The notes below the pieces were generated by a model. That model saw only the letters and a program-made list of their open reading frames with translations. It did not search any database and had not been told where the DNA came from. From Thermomicrobiales bacterium (GTDB lineage Bacteria > Chloroflexota > Chloroflexia > Thermomicrobiales > UBA6265): 13,995 nt of DNA. Shown piece after piece: positions 6,951 through 13,586 of the stretch (positions are counted from its first letter, which is position 1; every line of letters starts with the position of its first letter). The stretch lies in assembly GCA_020847015.1 (NCBI GenBank), contig JADLCW010000183.1, positions 1-13,995 of the forward strand, in the 5' to 3' direction. A program made the translations under genes and the position numbers.

Positions 6951-8429
6951 ATGGGTCGCCCAACCGACGCCGCCATGACGCCGACTGGCGTCCTGGCGCT
7001 GGCTCGACGCGAACTACCTGCCGCCTTGGCGGCAGTGTTGCCGACGGCACGCTGGTATGGCGACAAGCATCGCGATCTGATGGGGATCGAAATCGTCGAC
7101 GCGGTGGCCGATCCCTGGGGGGATGCGATCGTCGTCTGGGCCGTCGCCGAATTGCGCTTCACGGCGGGCGAGCCGTCGCGCTATGCGGTCGCGGCGGTGG
7201 TCGAGCTGGATGCAGCCGCGGGCGCCGTCACGGCCGATCGATGGTTTGGCGATGGAATGAGCGCGGCGGGGTTCCCGGCATGGTTTCTGGCGCGGTTGCG
7301 CGATGGCGCCCGGCTGGCGGGAGCGCGCGGCGAACTCGCCTTCGAGCCGCTGCCCGGGTTGCTCGAGCGGGTGGGGACGGACGGGACGCCGCCGGCGCAG
7401 GTTGGCGGGCTGGAACAGAGCAACACCAACATCCGCTACGGCGCGGTGTTGCTGGTCAAGCTGTTTCGCCGACTGCGACCGGGGCTGAACCCCGATCTGG
7501 AAATCACGCGCTTTCTCGCCGAGCGGACGACGTTTCGCCACGCGCCGCGTCCGCTTGGCGTGGTTCGCTATCTGTCCCACGATAGCGAACCGATCGTGGC
7601 GGCCATCGCCCAGAACTTCATTGCCAATGGCAGTGATGGCTGGGAGTGGACGCTGCGAGCACTGGCGGCCGCATTCGGCGACGAATCCCGAACGGCGGCG
7701 GATTCGCTCGACGCCGCACTGGCGCTATTGGGGCGGCGCACGGCCGAAATGCACCGGGCGCTGGCGTCCGACCCGAATGACCCCGCCTTCGCGCCTGAAC
7801 CGCTGACCGAAACAACGATCGATGCGACGGTCGCGGCGGCCTTGCACAATCTCGCTGCGACGATGACCGCGTTGCGCCAGCGACAGGGCGGCGCTCCGCC
7901 CGCGATGCGGTCAGCAATCGACGAGGTTTTGGCGTCGGAGCGAGCGCTGGCCGAGCGACTGCGCGGCATGGCTGCCGAGCGCGGTTCCTGGGCGATTCGG
8001 GTTCACGGCGATTACCACTTGGGGCAAACCCTGCGCACCATGGATGCCGACTGGATCGTGCTCGATTTCGAGGGCGAACCTGGGCGAGATCTCGTCGAGC
8101 GGCGGCGCAAAACCTCAGCCTTGAAAGACGTCAGCGGCATGCTGCGTTCTATCGGCTATGCACGGACGGCGGCGGAGCGCGCGCAACCGAGCGCGGCCGT
8201 CAAGCTTGCGGCATGGGAGACTGTGGCCCGCCGCGCCTTCCTTGACGCCTATCTGGACGGCGTCCGGGGCGCCGGGCCGCGCCTTCTGCCGCCCGATGCG
8301 GCGGCGTTCCGCCGCGCGCTCGATGCCTGGGAGGCGGACAAAGCGCTATACGAGGTGCGCTACGAGGTCGCCAACCGCCCAGACTGGCTGGCGACCCCGC
8401 TCCGCGCGCTGCAAGCGGCTACGGGTTGA
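6951..8429 (+). CDS. mak: Maltokinase (ATP-dependent, makes maltose 1-phosphate)
   Basis: The enzyme phosphorylates maltose to alpha-maltose 1-phosphate, the donor for GlgE-type glucan elongation. The protein has 492 residues and a eukaryotic-kinase-like fold. An N-terminal cap domain (about 1-130) includes ARWYGDKHRDL (34-44). The nucleotide-binding region has EQSNTNIRYG (155-164) and the lysine K170. The catalytic loop is HGDYHLGQ (352-359) with D354, and the metal-binding motif is DFEGEP (372-377). The C-terminus ends in the family's KALYEVRYEVANRPDW pattern. ATG 6951 is preferred because GGAG (6939-6942) lies 8 bases upstream. GTG 6945, sharing one base with the treS stop, would add two residues. 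The 3' end overlaps the GH57 gene by 11 bases, tail to tail. The treS partner supplies its substrate. Confidence 0.94.
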   Translation: MGRPTDAAMTPTGVLALARRELPAALAAVLPTARWYGDKHRDLMGIEIVDAVADPWGDAIVVWAVAELRFTAGEPSRYAVAAVVELDAAAGAVTADRWFGDGMSAAGFPAWFLARLRDGARLAGARGELAFEPLPGLLERVGTDGTPPAQVGGLEQSNTNIRYGAVLLVKLFRRLRPGLNPDLEITRFLAERTTFRHAPRPLGVVRYLSHDSEPIVAAIAQNFIANGSDGWEWTLRALAAAFGDESRTAADSLDAALALLGRRTAEMHRALASDPNDPAFAPEPLTETTIDATVAAALHNLAATMTALRQRQGGAPPAMRSAIDEVLASERALAERLRGMAAERGSWAIRVHGDYHLGQTLRTMDADWIVLDFEGEPGRDLVERRRKTSALKDVSGMLRSIGYARTAAERAQPSAAVKLAAWETVARRAFLDAYLDGVRGAGPRLLPPDAAAFRRALDAWEADKALYEVRYEVANRPDWLATPLRALQAATG

Positions 8430-10164
8430 GCGGCCCGGCCGCGCCCGGTTCGCCCACCGGAGCCACATTGGCGATGCCTTGGCGCTCTGCCCAATCGCGG
8501 TAGTTGATGGCGGGGAAGGGGTTGTCGCGCTCTTCCATCTCGGCCAGGAACGCGCGCTGCTCCTCGTTCAACGGTTCGGCCGCATCAGCCAGTCGCGCCA
8601 GGCGCTCGAACCGCTCCAGATGGGTCTGGAACCGCTCGATCGCGTATTCCTTCGCCTGCCCGGTGGTGATCAGAAACGGCCAGTCGCTGCTTTGCAGGAG
8701 CAACAATTCGCGCGCGGTCTGGTTCAGCAGTCGCTCGCGTTCGCCGCCGGCACGAGGATGGGCGGCAACCAATTCCTCCATGCGCCGTTCCGCGCCGTGG
8801 ATTAACGGCCACATCCAGGCCGTTTCGTCGTTGAGCCACGTCGAGTGATCGCCGTTGTTGCCCCAGCTCGATTCCGGCAGATTCAACACCTGATCCGGCG
8901 GATGGAGCGCGATGATGCGGGCAGCGTTGGCGAATTCGACTGTCTCGCTGTGCGCCAGTCCGCGCAGCACGCCTTGCAGCCAGTCGATGCCCTCCGCCCA
9001 CCAATGGCCGAACAACTCCGTGTCGTAGGCGGCCGAAATGACGCCAGTGCGGCCGTGTTCGGCGTGATATGTTCCCAGCAACTCCTCGACCAGATGCACG
9101 TAATGGTCGGCGTGGCTGCGGACACGCTCCTGGGCGATCGCCGGTTCGTAGAGCGGCTTGTCGCCCAGCCCCAGATCGCGGCCGCCGACGCGCCAGTAGC
9201 GCATGCCGGAATTAGTGTCCTTTTTGTGGAATTCGCGATAGGCGCCGTCGCCGGGGTAGCCATAGGCGGCCGACCACACCTGCAATCCCGTGCGGTTATT
9301 GCGAGCCAGCACGGCGACCTCGCCCGGCGCGTCGCCGACCCAGTAGGGTTGGTAGGTCGTGCCGGGTTCTCCGACTTCGGCTCCGGGTTCGATGCGCGCG
9401 GGGGTCCGCCGCAAGCCGCCATACACCCCGATGACGTCGCCGATCGCTTTGCCGACCACCGCGCCGTCCTCGACGGTGAGCGTTTCGCTGAAGAATACGC
9501 GCAACCGCTCCTCGGCCAGGAACGACTCGAGACCGGGCCGGTGGACTACGACGCCGTGGTTGGTCGCCTCTCGCGCCGGGCGGTACGCGTTTTCCGGCAG
9601 CCAAACGGACTGCGGGGATCGCCCGAAATGGCGAGTGGAGGCGCGCACGCCCGTATGAAGTTGGCCGTGAACCGAGGAGTCGCGGGACAACAGCGGCAAG
9701 TAGCCGTGCGTGGCGGCGCTGGTGGCGATGTCGAGATTGCCCGCGTCCTGCAGAGCGCGGAACGCGCCGACGAGATCGCCGCCGAAGCGATCCGTGAAGC
9801 TGGACAGAATGCGAGCGTACCAATGGGGCTCGCGTCGGGCCAGATCGCGTAGCTCAGACTCGCCGGCCGCCTCGAAGCGATCGACATCGGCGGCCGCCCA
9901 AGAGGCGCGCTCGGCGGCATAGGTGCGGAAGTGTTCGCCGATCAGCGGGTCGGCCAATTGCTCGGCCAGGATCGGCGTGAGCCCTACCGTCAGCGCCCAG
10001 GGGACACCCTCCTCAGAGAGGTCGTAGAGAGCGTTGAGCAGGGGAACGTAGGTTTCGGCAATCGCCTCGTGCACCCACTCTTCGCCGTGGGGCCACATGC
10101 CTGCCCTGCGCGCGTACGGTAGATGGCTATGAAGCACGAACGTGAACGCGCCGGTTTTCGCCAT
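8419..10164 (-). CDS. GH57 1,4-alpha-glucan branching enzyme
   Basis: The enzyme cuts alpha-1,4 chains and rejoins them as alpha-1,6 branches in glycogen-like polymers. The protein has 581 residues. It shows the conserved GH57 regions: HSHLPYAR (12-19), ATHGYLPLL (151-159), SVWLPENAY with the nucleophile E191, and SAAYDTELFGHWWAEG (377-392) with acid/base D381. The C-terminal helical domain includes ESSWGNNGDHSTWLN, a mark of the branching-enzyme branch (Thermus and Thermococcus type, also the mycobacterial Rv3031 group). Other GH57 members are amylases or amylopullulanases, but they lack this full set. The start at 10164 has GGGGGA about 5 bases upstream. The gene follows malQ by 117 bases on the same strand and is convergent with maltokinase. 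I see no GH13 branching enzyme in the window, so this may be the cell's branching activity. Confidence 0.93.
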   Translation of the reverse strand: MAKTGAFTFVLHSHLPYARRAGMWPHGEEWVHEAIAETYVPLLNALYDLSEEGVPWALTVGLTPILAEQLADPLIGEHFRTYAAERASWAAADVDRFEAAGESELRDLARREPHWYARILSSFTDRFGGDLVGAFRALQDAGNLDIATSAATHGYLPLLSRDSSVHGQLHTGVRASTRHFGRSPQSVWLPENAYRPAREATNHGVVVHRPGLESFLAEERLRVFFSETLTVEDGAVVGKAIGDVIGVYGGLRRTPARIEPGAEVGEPGTTYQPYWVGDAPGEVAVLARNNRTGLQVWSAAYGYPGDGAYREFHKKDTNSGMRYWRVGGRDLGLGDKPLYEPAIAQERVRSHADHYVHLVEELLGTYHAEHGRTGVISAAYDTELFGHWWAEGIDWLQGVLRGLAHSETVEFANAARIIALHPPDQVLNLPESSWGNNGDHSTWLNDETAWMWPLIHGAERRMEELVAAHPRAGGERERLLNQTARELLLLQSSDWPFLITTGQAKEYAIERFQTHLERFERLARLADAAEPLNEEQRAFLAEMEERDNPFPAINYRDWAERQGIANVAPVGEPGAAGPLNP

Positions 10165-10250
10165 GCATTCCCCCTTTCCAGATCAGTTCGGGTGCAGCCG
10201 CTTCTGGCACGCCCCGCGAGGCTCCCGGTTGCTCAGACGACCGTTCATGA

Positions 10251-10269
10251 CTCGTGCCACCGTCACGAG
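10251..10269. repeat. Small hairpin between malQ and the GH57 gene
   Basis: CTCGTG (10251-10256) and CACGAG (10264-10269) are perfect 6-base arms with a 7-base loop, 12 bases beyond the malQ coding end on the minus strand. There is no T-run, so a strong intrinsic terminator is unlikely. It may be an attenuator, an RNA-processing site or chance. The rest of the 117-base gap shows no clear promoter. Confidence 0.28.
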
Positions 10270-10281
10270 ACTGCCGAAGGC

Positions 10282-11853
10282 TCAGTCGCCCCCGGTTTCA
10301 TGCAACGGGTGAGCTGTGTCGGGCGCGGTGTAGTCGTAGGGGTCGTAGCTGCGTTCCCCCTCGCGACGTGGGCGACGACCATATGCCGCGGCAAGTTCGG
10401 CGAGTCCCGCGCCGAGACCGGCGTGCAATTGGTGGTCGGCAAAGCGCCACCCCCAGTTGCCGAGACCGAGCCCCGGCGTGTTCATGCGCGCCTCGCTGCC
10501 GAGGCGCATGATGTCTTGCAGCGGCAGGATGGCAGTGTCGGCGGTCGAGGCGAGCGCCAGGCGGATGAAATCCCAGGCGATATCGCTGCCATCGCGCCCC
10601 AGGTAGCGTTGCACCGCCTGTCGCTCGTGCGGCGGCAGCGCGGCGAACCAGGTGATCGTGGTCGGGTTGTCGTGAGTGCCCGGGTAGACGACGCAGTTGG
10701 GCTCGTAGTTGTGGGGCAGGTAGGGGTTGGCCGGGGTGTCCCCGAAGGCGAATTGCAGCACTTTCATGCCCGGCAGATTCAGCTCGTCCCTCAGCGCGAC
10801 GACATCCAGCGTGATCACCCCGAGATCCTCGGCGATGAATGGCAGACCGCCTAACGCAGCACGCATCGCGGCGAACAGCGCTTCCCCCGGCCCCTTTTCC
10901 CAGCGTCCGCTCGCGGCTGTGGCGGCATCGGCGGGGATCACCCAGGAAGCGGCGAAGCCGCGGAAGTGATCGATGCGCACCAGATCGACCATCACCAGCA
11001 CGGCGCGCACCCGGGCGATCCACCAGGCATAGCCATCGGCGGCGTTAGCCGGCCAGTCATACTGCGGATTGCCCCAGAGCTGCCCGTGCTCGGTGAATGC
11101 GTCCGGCGGCACTCCGGCCACGAAGGCGGCCCGGCCGTCTGGCCGGAGGCGGAACAGATCGCGGTGCGCCCAAACATCGGCGCTGTCCTGAGCGACGAAA
11201 ATTGGCAGATCGCCGACGATTCGAATCTCGCGCTCGTTGGCGTAGCTGCGCACGGCGCGCCATTGACTCCAGAACTGGAACTGAACGAACTGATGGAAAG
11301 CGATCTCGGCGGCCAGCCGCTCACGGGCGAACGCGAGCGCGTCGGGATCGCGCATGGCTAATGGCGATTCCCAATCCATCCAGGCGGTTCCGCCGTGGGT
11401 GTCTTTGAGCGCCATGAACAGCGCGTAGTCATCGAGCCAGTACGCCTGCTCGGTCTTGAACAATTCCAGTTCGGGACGCTGGTCGGGCGCCGCGCCGCGA
11501 CGGAAACGATCGAACGCCTGGCGCAACAGCGGAAATTTGTGCGCCGCGGCGCGGTAGAAATCCACCTCATGGGGGGGGAAGCCAGGATTTCCGGTCGCAT
11601 CGCTTTCGTCGAGCAGTCCGGCTGCCCACAGCGCCGGGAGGGAGATGAGCAACGGATTACCGGCAAACGTCGAGGGCGAGGCATAGGGGGAGTGCCCCGG
11701 ACCGCTCGGATTGAGCGGAAGAACCTGCCACAGATGCTGCCCGGCCAGAGTCAACCAGTCGATGAAGCGAAACGCCCCCGCGCCCAAATCGCCGATCCCG
11801 TGCGGCCCGGGAAAGGATGTCGGGTGCGCGAGCACTCCGCTGAGCCGAGCCAT
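10282..11853 (-). CDS. malQ: 4-alpha-glucanotransferase (amylomaltase, GH77)
   Basis: MalQ moves maltosyl and longer segments between alpha-1,4-glucans, releasing glucose, and serves maltose use and glycogen turnover in the cytosol. The protein has 523 residues, typical of the short bacterial (Thermus-like) type without an N-terminal extension. Catalytic residues are clear: nucleophile D295 in VRIDHFRGF, acid/base E342 in IAEDLG, and D395 in YPGTHDNPTT. These fall almost at the Thermus aquaticus positions. Other family marks are SGVLAHPTSFPGPHGIGDLG at the start and GHSPYASPSTFAGNP (53-67). The ATG at 11853 is chosen because AGGAGG (11863-11868) lies 9 bases upstream; the ATG at 11880 has no good site and would place this Shine-Dalgarno inside the gene. 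Downstream is the GH57 branching enzyme, a natural partner in shaping glucan chains. Confidence 0.97.
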   Translation of the reverse strand: MARLSGVLAHPTSFPGPHGIGDLGAGAFRFIDWLTLAGQHLWQVLPLNPSGPGHSPYASPSTFAGNPLLISLPALWAAGLLDESDATGNPGFPPHEVDFYRAAAHKFPLLRQAFDRFRRGAAPDQRPELELFKTEQAYWLDDYALFMALKDTHGGTAWMDWESPLAMRDPDALAFARERLAAEIAFHQFVQFQFWSQWRAVRSYANEREIRIVGDLPIFVAQDSADVWAHRDLFRLRPDGRAAFVAGVPPDAFTEHGQLWGNPQYDWPANAADGYAWWIARVRAVLVMVDLVRIDHFRGFAASWVIPADAATAASGRWEKGPGEALFAAMRAALGGLPFIAEDLGVITLDVVALRDELNLPGMKVLQFAFGDTPANPYLPHNYEPNCVVYPGTHDNPTTITWFAALPPHERQAVQRYLGRDGSDIAWDFIRLALASTADTAILPLQDIMRLGSEARMNTPGLGLGNWGWRFADHQLHAGLGAGLAELAAAYGRRPRREGERSYDPYDYTAPDTAHPLHETGGD

Positions 11854-11883
11854 CCGTTGCCCCCTCCTGCTCGTTGGCATAGT

Positions 11884-11919
11884 GCCTGACGCCGCGCTGA
11901 CGTTGCGTCAGGTTCTGAC
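11884..11919. promoter_or_regulatory. CTGACG repeat cluster upstream of malQ
   Basis: CTGACG occurs at 11886-11891 and 11897-11902 and inverted as CGTCAG at 11906-11911, with a further CTGAC at 11915-11919. The middle pair forms the perfect 15-base inverted repeat CTGACGTTGCGTCAG (11897-11911). The cluster begins 31 bases before the malQ start codon, a usual operator position. No convincing -10/-35 pair was found around it. Confidence 0.42.
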
Positions 11920-11928
11920 ATGTTCGCA

Positions 11929-11959
11929 CGTCCTCGACCGTTGTCGCCCGTCGAGGACG
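11929..11959. repeat. 10-base-arm inverted repeat, possible terminator or operator
   Basis: CGTCCTCGAC (11929-11938) and GTCGAGGACG (11950-11959) are perfect arms around an 11-base loop. The element lies downstream of rpmE and upstream of malQ on the same strand. It is stable enough to end rpmE transcription or protect its 3' end, but no T-run follows on the minus strand. Confidence 0.5.
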
Positions 11960-11966
11960 AATAGCG

Positions 11967-11994
11967 AAGCCGGAACCGTTCCCGGCCCCGGCTT
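11967..11994 (-). terminator. Possible terminator hairpin after rpmE
   Basis: AAGCCGG (11967-11973) and CCGGCTT (11988-11994) are perfect 7-base arms around 14 bases that can pair further (GGAA with TTCC). It is the first hairpin after the rpmE stop codon, about 31 bases downstream. The bases that follow on the minus strand are CGCTATTCG rather than a T-run, so termination would be weak or Rho-assisted. Confidence 0.4.
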
Positions 11995-12025
11995 TGCCTG
12001 GGATTTGCGTTGACCCTGGCGTGGA

Positions 12026-12373
12026 TCAGGCCTCGGCGCTGGCCGTCGCGACCTCGGTGCTCGTTTCTGCAGCGTCGCTTTCGGACCCCTCAGCCGGGCG
12101 GCGAGTCGTTTCGCGCTCGGCAGCGCGGGTCGCGAGACGCTGTTGCCGCTTGGAGGGGCGTACTCCGGCGGCGGCCGCATTCTCCATGCGCTTCATGAAT
12201 CGCTCGACCTGGCCGGCTGTGTCGACGATGCGCTGCTCACCGGTGTAGAAAGGGTGACAGACATTGCACAAGTCGGTACGCAGGTTCTGCTTGGTGGAGC
12301 GCGTGGTGAACGTGTTCCCGCAGGCGCAGGTGACGGTTGTTTCCTGATACTTGGGGTGGATGCCGGATTTCAT
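12026..12373 (-). CDS. rpmE: 50S ribosomal protein L31, zinc-binding type, with long C-terminal tail
   Basis: L31 bridges the two ribosomal subunits. The first 65 or so residues are canonical: MKSGIHPKYQ at the start, then four zinc ligands C16, C18, C36 and C39 (CACG and CNVCHPF), then FYTGEQRIVDTAGQVERF. This is the zinc-containing (C+) form. The remaining 45-50 residues form a low-complexity tail, first basic (SKRQQRLATRAAER) then rich in Ala, Ser, Thr and Glu, and likely disordered. Typical L31 has about 70 residues; this one has 115. GGAG (12385-12388) lies 11 bases before the ATG. It is the last gene of the rplU-rpmA-rpmE run, 51 bases after rpmA. Confidence 0.96.
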   Translation of the reverse strand: MKSGIHPKYQETTVTCACGNTFTTRSTKQNLRTDLCNVCHPFYTGEQRIVDTAGQVERFMKRMENAAAAGVRPSKRQQRLATRAAERETTRRPAEGSESDAAETSTEVATASAEA

Positions 12374-12424
12374 GACGATGATTGCTCCAGTAACCGGGTA
12401 AACCAGCGGCGGGCCAGCGCGGCG

Positions 12425-12772
12425 CTAGTCTGCCGCGGCCGCGAGATCGGCGATCGTCCAGCCCGCGGATTCGTGGGGCCGCATGAGCAGCTCCCGAGCG
12501 CCGCCAATCGGATAGACATCGGGCGGGTAGACGCTGATCCGCCGCTTGGCGCGGCTGACCGGCTCGAAGCGCACGACGCCGTCAATGGTGGCGTAGATGG
12601 TGTGGTCTTTGCCGATGCCGACGTTGTTGCCCAGCCAGAACTGGGTGCCGCGCTGTCGCACGATAATGCTGCCGGCGCGAACGATTTGGCCATCGGAGCG
12701 CTTGACGCCGAGCCGCTTTGACTCGCTGTCTCGGCCGTTGCGCGAACTCCCGACGCCTTTCTTGTGAGCCAT
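12425..12772 (-). CDS. rpmA: 50S ribosomal protein L27, extended C-terminus
   Basis: L27 sits near the peptidyl-transferase centre and its flexible N-terminus reaches the tRNA ends. The N-terminal sequence MAHKKGVGSSRNGRDSESKR is canonical and starts directly at Met, so there is no Firmicutes-type cleaved leader. GSIIVRQRGTQFWLGNNVGIGKDHTI continues the fold, here cited only for its position at about residues 34-59. A usual L27 ends near residue 85-90. This one has 115, with a C-terminal extension containing WTIADLAAAAD. AGAGGA (12781-12786) lies 8 bases before the ATG. It is 27 bases downstream of rplU. The usual next gene, obg, is absent; rpmE follows instead. Confidence 0.97.
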   Translation of the reverse strand: MAHKKGVGSSRNGRDSESKRLGVKRSDGQIVRAGSIIVRQRGTQFWLGNNVGIGKDHTIYATIDGVVRFEPVSRAKRRISVYPPDVYPIGGARELLMRPHESAGWTIADLAAAAD

Positions 12773-12799
12773 GATCGCTGTCCTCTCTGCGGCGCCGTT

Positions 12800-13192
12800 C
12801 TAGGCGTTGATGGCCGTAATCGCGAGTCGGGTCAGAGTCTGCCGGTGGCCGGTCCGCCGCCGGTAGCGTTTCTTCGCCTTGAACTTGAATACCACGATCT
12901 TGTCGCCGCGGTACGTCTCTTCCACGGTGGCGGTGACACTGGCGCCGGCCACGGCGGGCGTGCCCACCCGGGTGGAGCCGTCGCCGCCAACCAGCAGCAC
13001 GCGGTCGAACGTGATCGCGGACCCATCATCGAGACCGAGTTTCTCGACCGAGAGCCGGTCGCCCACGCTGACCCGATACTGCTTACCGCCGGTTTCGATG
13101 ATGGCGTAGGGCTTGACGGCGGTCGCGTTCGTCTGCGTGGCAGCGCCCTCCTGCTCCGGCCCGACATCGTTCATCGTTTCCTCATCACTCAT
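12800..13192 (-). CDS. rplU: 50S ribosomal protein L21
   Basis: L21 is an early-assembly 23S rRNA-binding protein of the large subunit. The core begins at YAIIETGGKQYRV (from residue 29) and ends with the RNA-binding FKAKKRYRRRTGHRQ region and LTRLAI. The 28 residues before the core are an acidic and polar extension that most L21 proteins lack. The start is uncertain. ATG 13192 has only GAG 7 bases upstream. ATG 13174 (six residues shorter) has GAGG at 13180-13183 with a 5-base spacer and may be the real one. Either way the product has 124-130 residues. It leads the ribosomal cluster, with a plausible promoter upstream. Confidence 0.96.
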   Translation of the reverse strand: MSDEETMNDVGPEQEGAATQTNATAVKPYAIIETGGKQYRVSVGDRLSVEKLGLDDGSAITFDRVLLVGGDGSTRVGTPAVAGASVTATVEETYRGDKIVVFKFKAKKRYRRRTGHRQTLTRLAITAINA

Positions 13193-13293
13193 CGTTCGTC
13201 TCATCTCACGACAATGCATCGGCCGGAGATCGGGCTACGATGCCGCGCAGCACGAAGGCGGGCGCGTGTGGCGTCCGCGACGCGCTAGTCTAC

Positions 13294-13323
13294 CATATAC
13301 GCATGATTCCGCGCAGGATTCAA
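13294..13323 (-). promoter_or_regulatory. Putative promoter of the rplU-rpmA-rpmE operon
   Basis: On the minus strand TTGAAT (13323-13318) and TATATG (13299-13294) are 18 bases apart, each matching four of six consensus bases. A start near 13286 would leave a leader of about 95 bases before rplU. The same short region must also carry the promoter for the plus-strand amidase unit; no good -35 was found in that direction. Confidence 0.45.
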
Positions 13324-13340
13324 ACGAACAGGAGAGGGCT

Positions 13341-13586
13341 GTGAGCGAACTAGCCGGGCAGCCGGCTGCAGACGTGGACGAGGCTGCGGCGTCGATCGAG
13401 GCGCGACTGGCCTTGGCGCAGGCGATCGCTGGCGGCCGCCTCGATGAGTCGCGGGCAGCGACGGTGCGTCGTCTCATCGCCGGGCAAGTTGAGCAAGCGC
13501 GGGCGCTGCGCCGGATTCCGCTCGGCAATGCCGATGAACCCGAGATCGTGTTTGCGCCGTTCCGGGCGCCGGAGGCGGAGCAGTGA
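13341..13586 (+). CDS. Small amidase-partner protein, GatC/AtzG-like
   Basis: The protein has 81 residues. The first 15 are polar. Residues 17-60 form two Ala/Leu/Arg-rich helices (EARLALAQAIAGGRLDES, then VRRLIAGQVEQARALRRI). The C-terminal segment IPLGNADEPEIVFAPFR resembles the closing pattern of the DUF4089/AtzG group, small GatC-like subunits encoded next to amidases. Typical GatC markers such as an AxLARLxL start are not evident, so a tRNA amidotransferase role is not supported. The GTG at 13341 has AGGAG (13330-13334) 6 bases upstream. The stop shares the four bases GTGA with the amidase start, so translation is likely coupled. Family assignment comes from pattern and context only. Confidence 0.62.
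   Translation: MSELAGQPAADVDEAAASIEARLALAQAIAGGRLDESRAATVRRLIAGQVEQARALRRIPLGNADEPEIVFAPFRAPEAEQ

Noticed and set aside
5053..7050. A 665-codon open frame on the minus strand
   Set aside because: It lies opposite treS, which has full catalytic motifs. Its translation is rich in His, Val and Arg in the manner of antisense frames in GC-rich genes and matches no family.
8845..9852. A 335-codon open frame on the plus strand
   Set aside because: It is antisense to the GH57 gene, whose conserved regions are intact; composition looks like a shadow.
12143..12721. A 192-codon plus-strand frame
   Set aside because: Antisense to the rpmE and rpmA genes, both certain.
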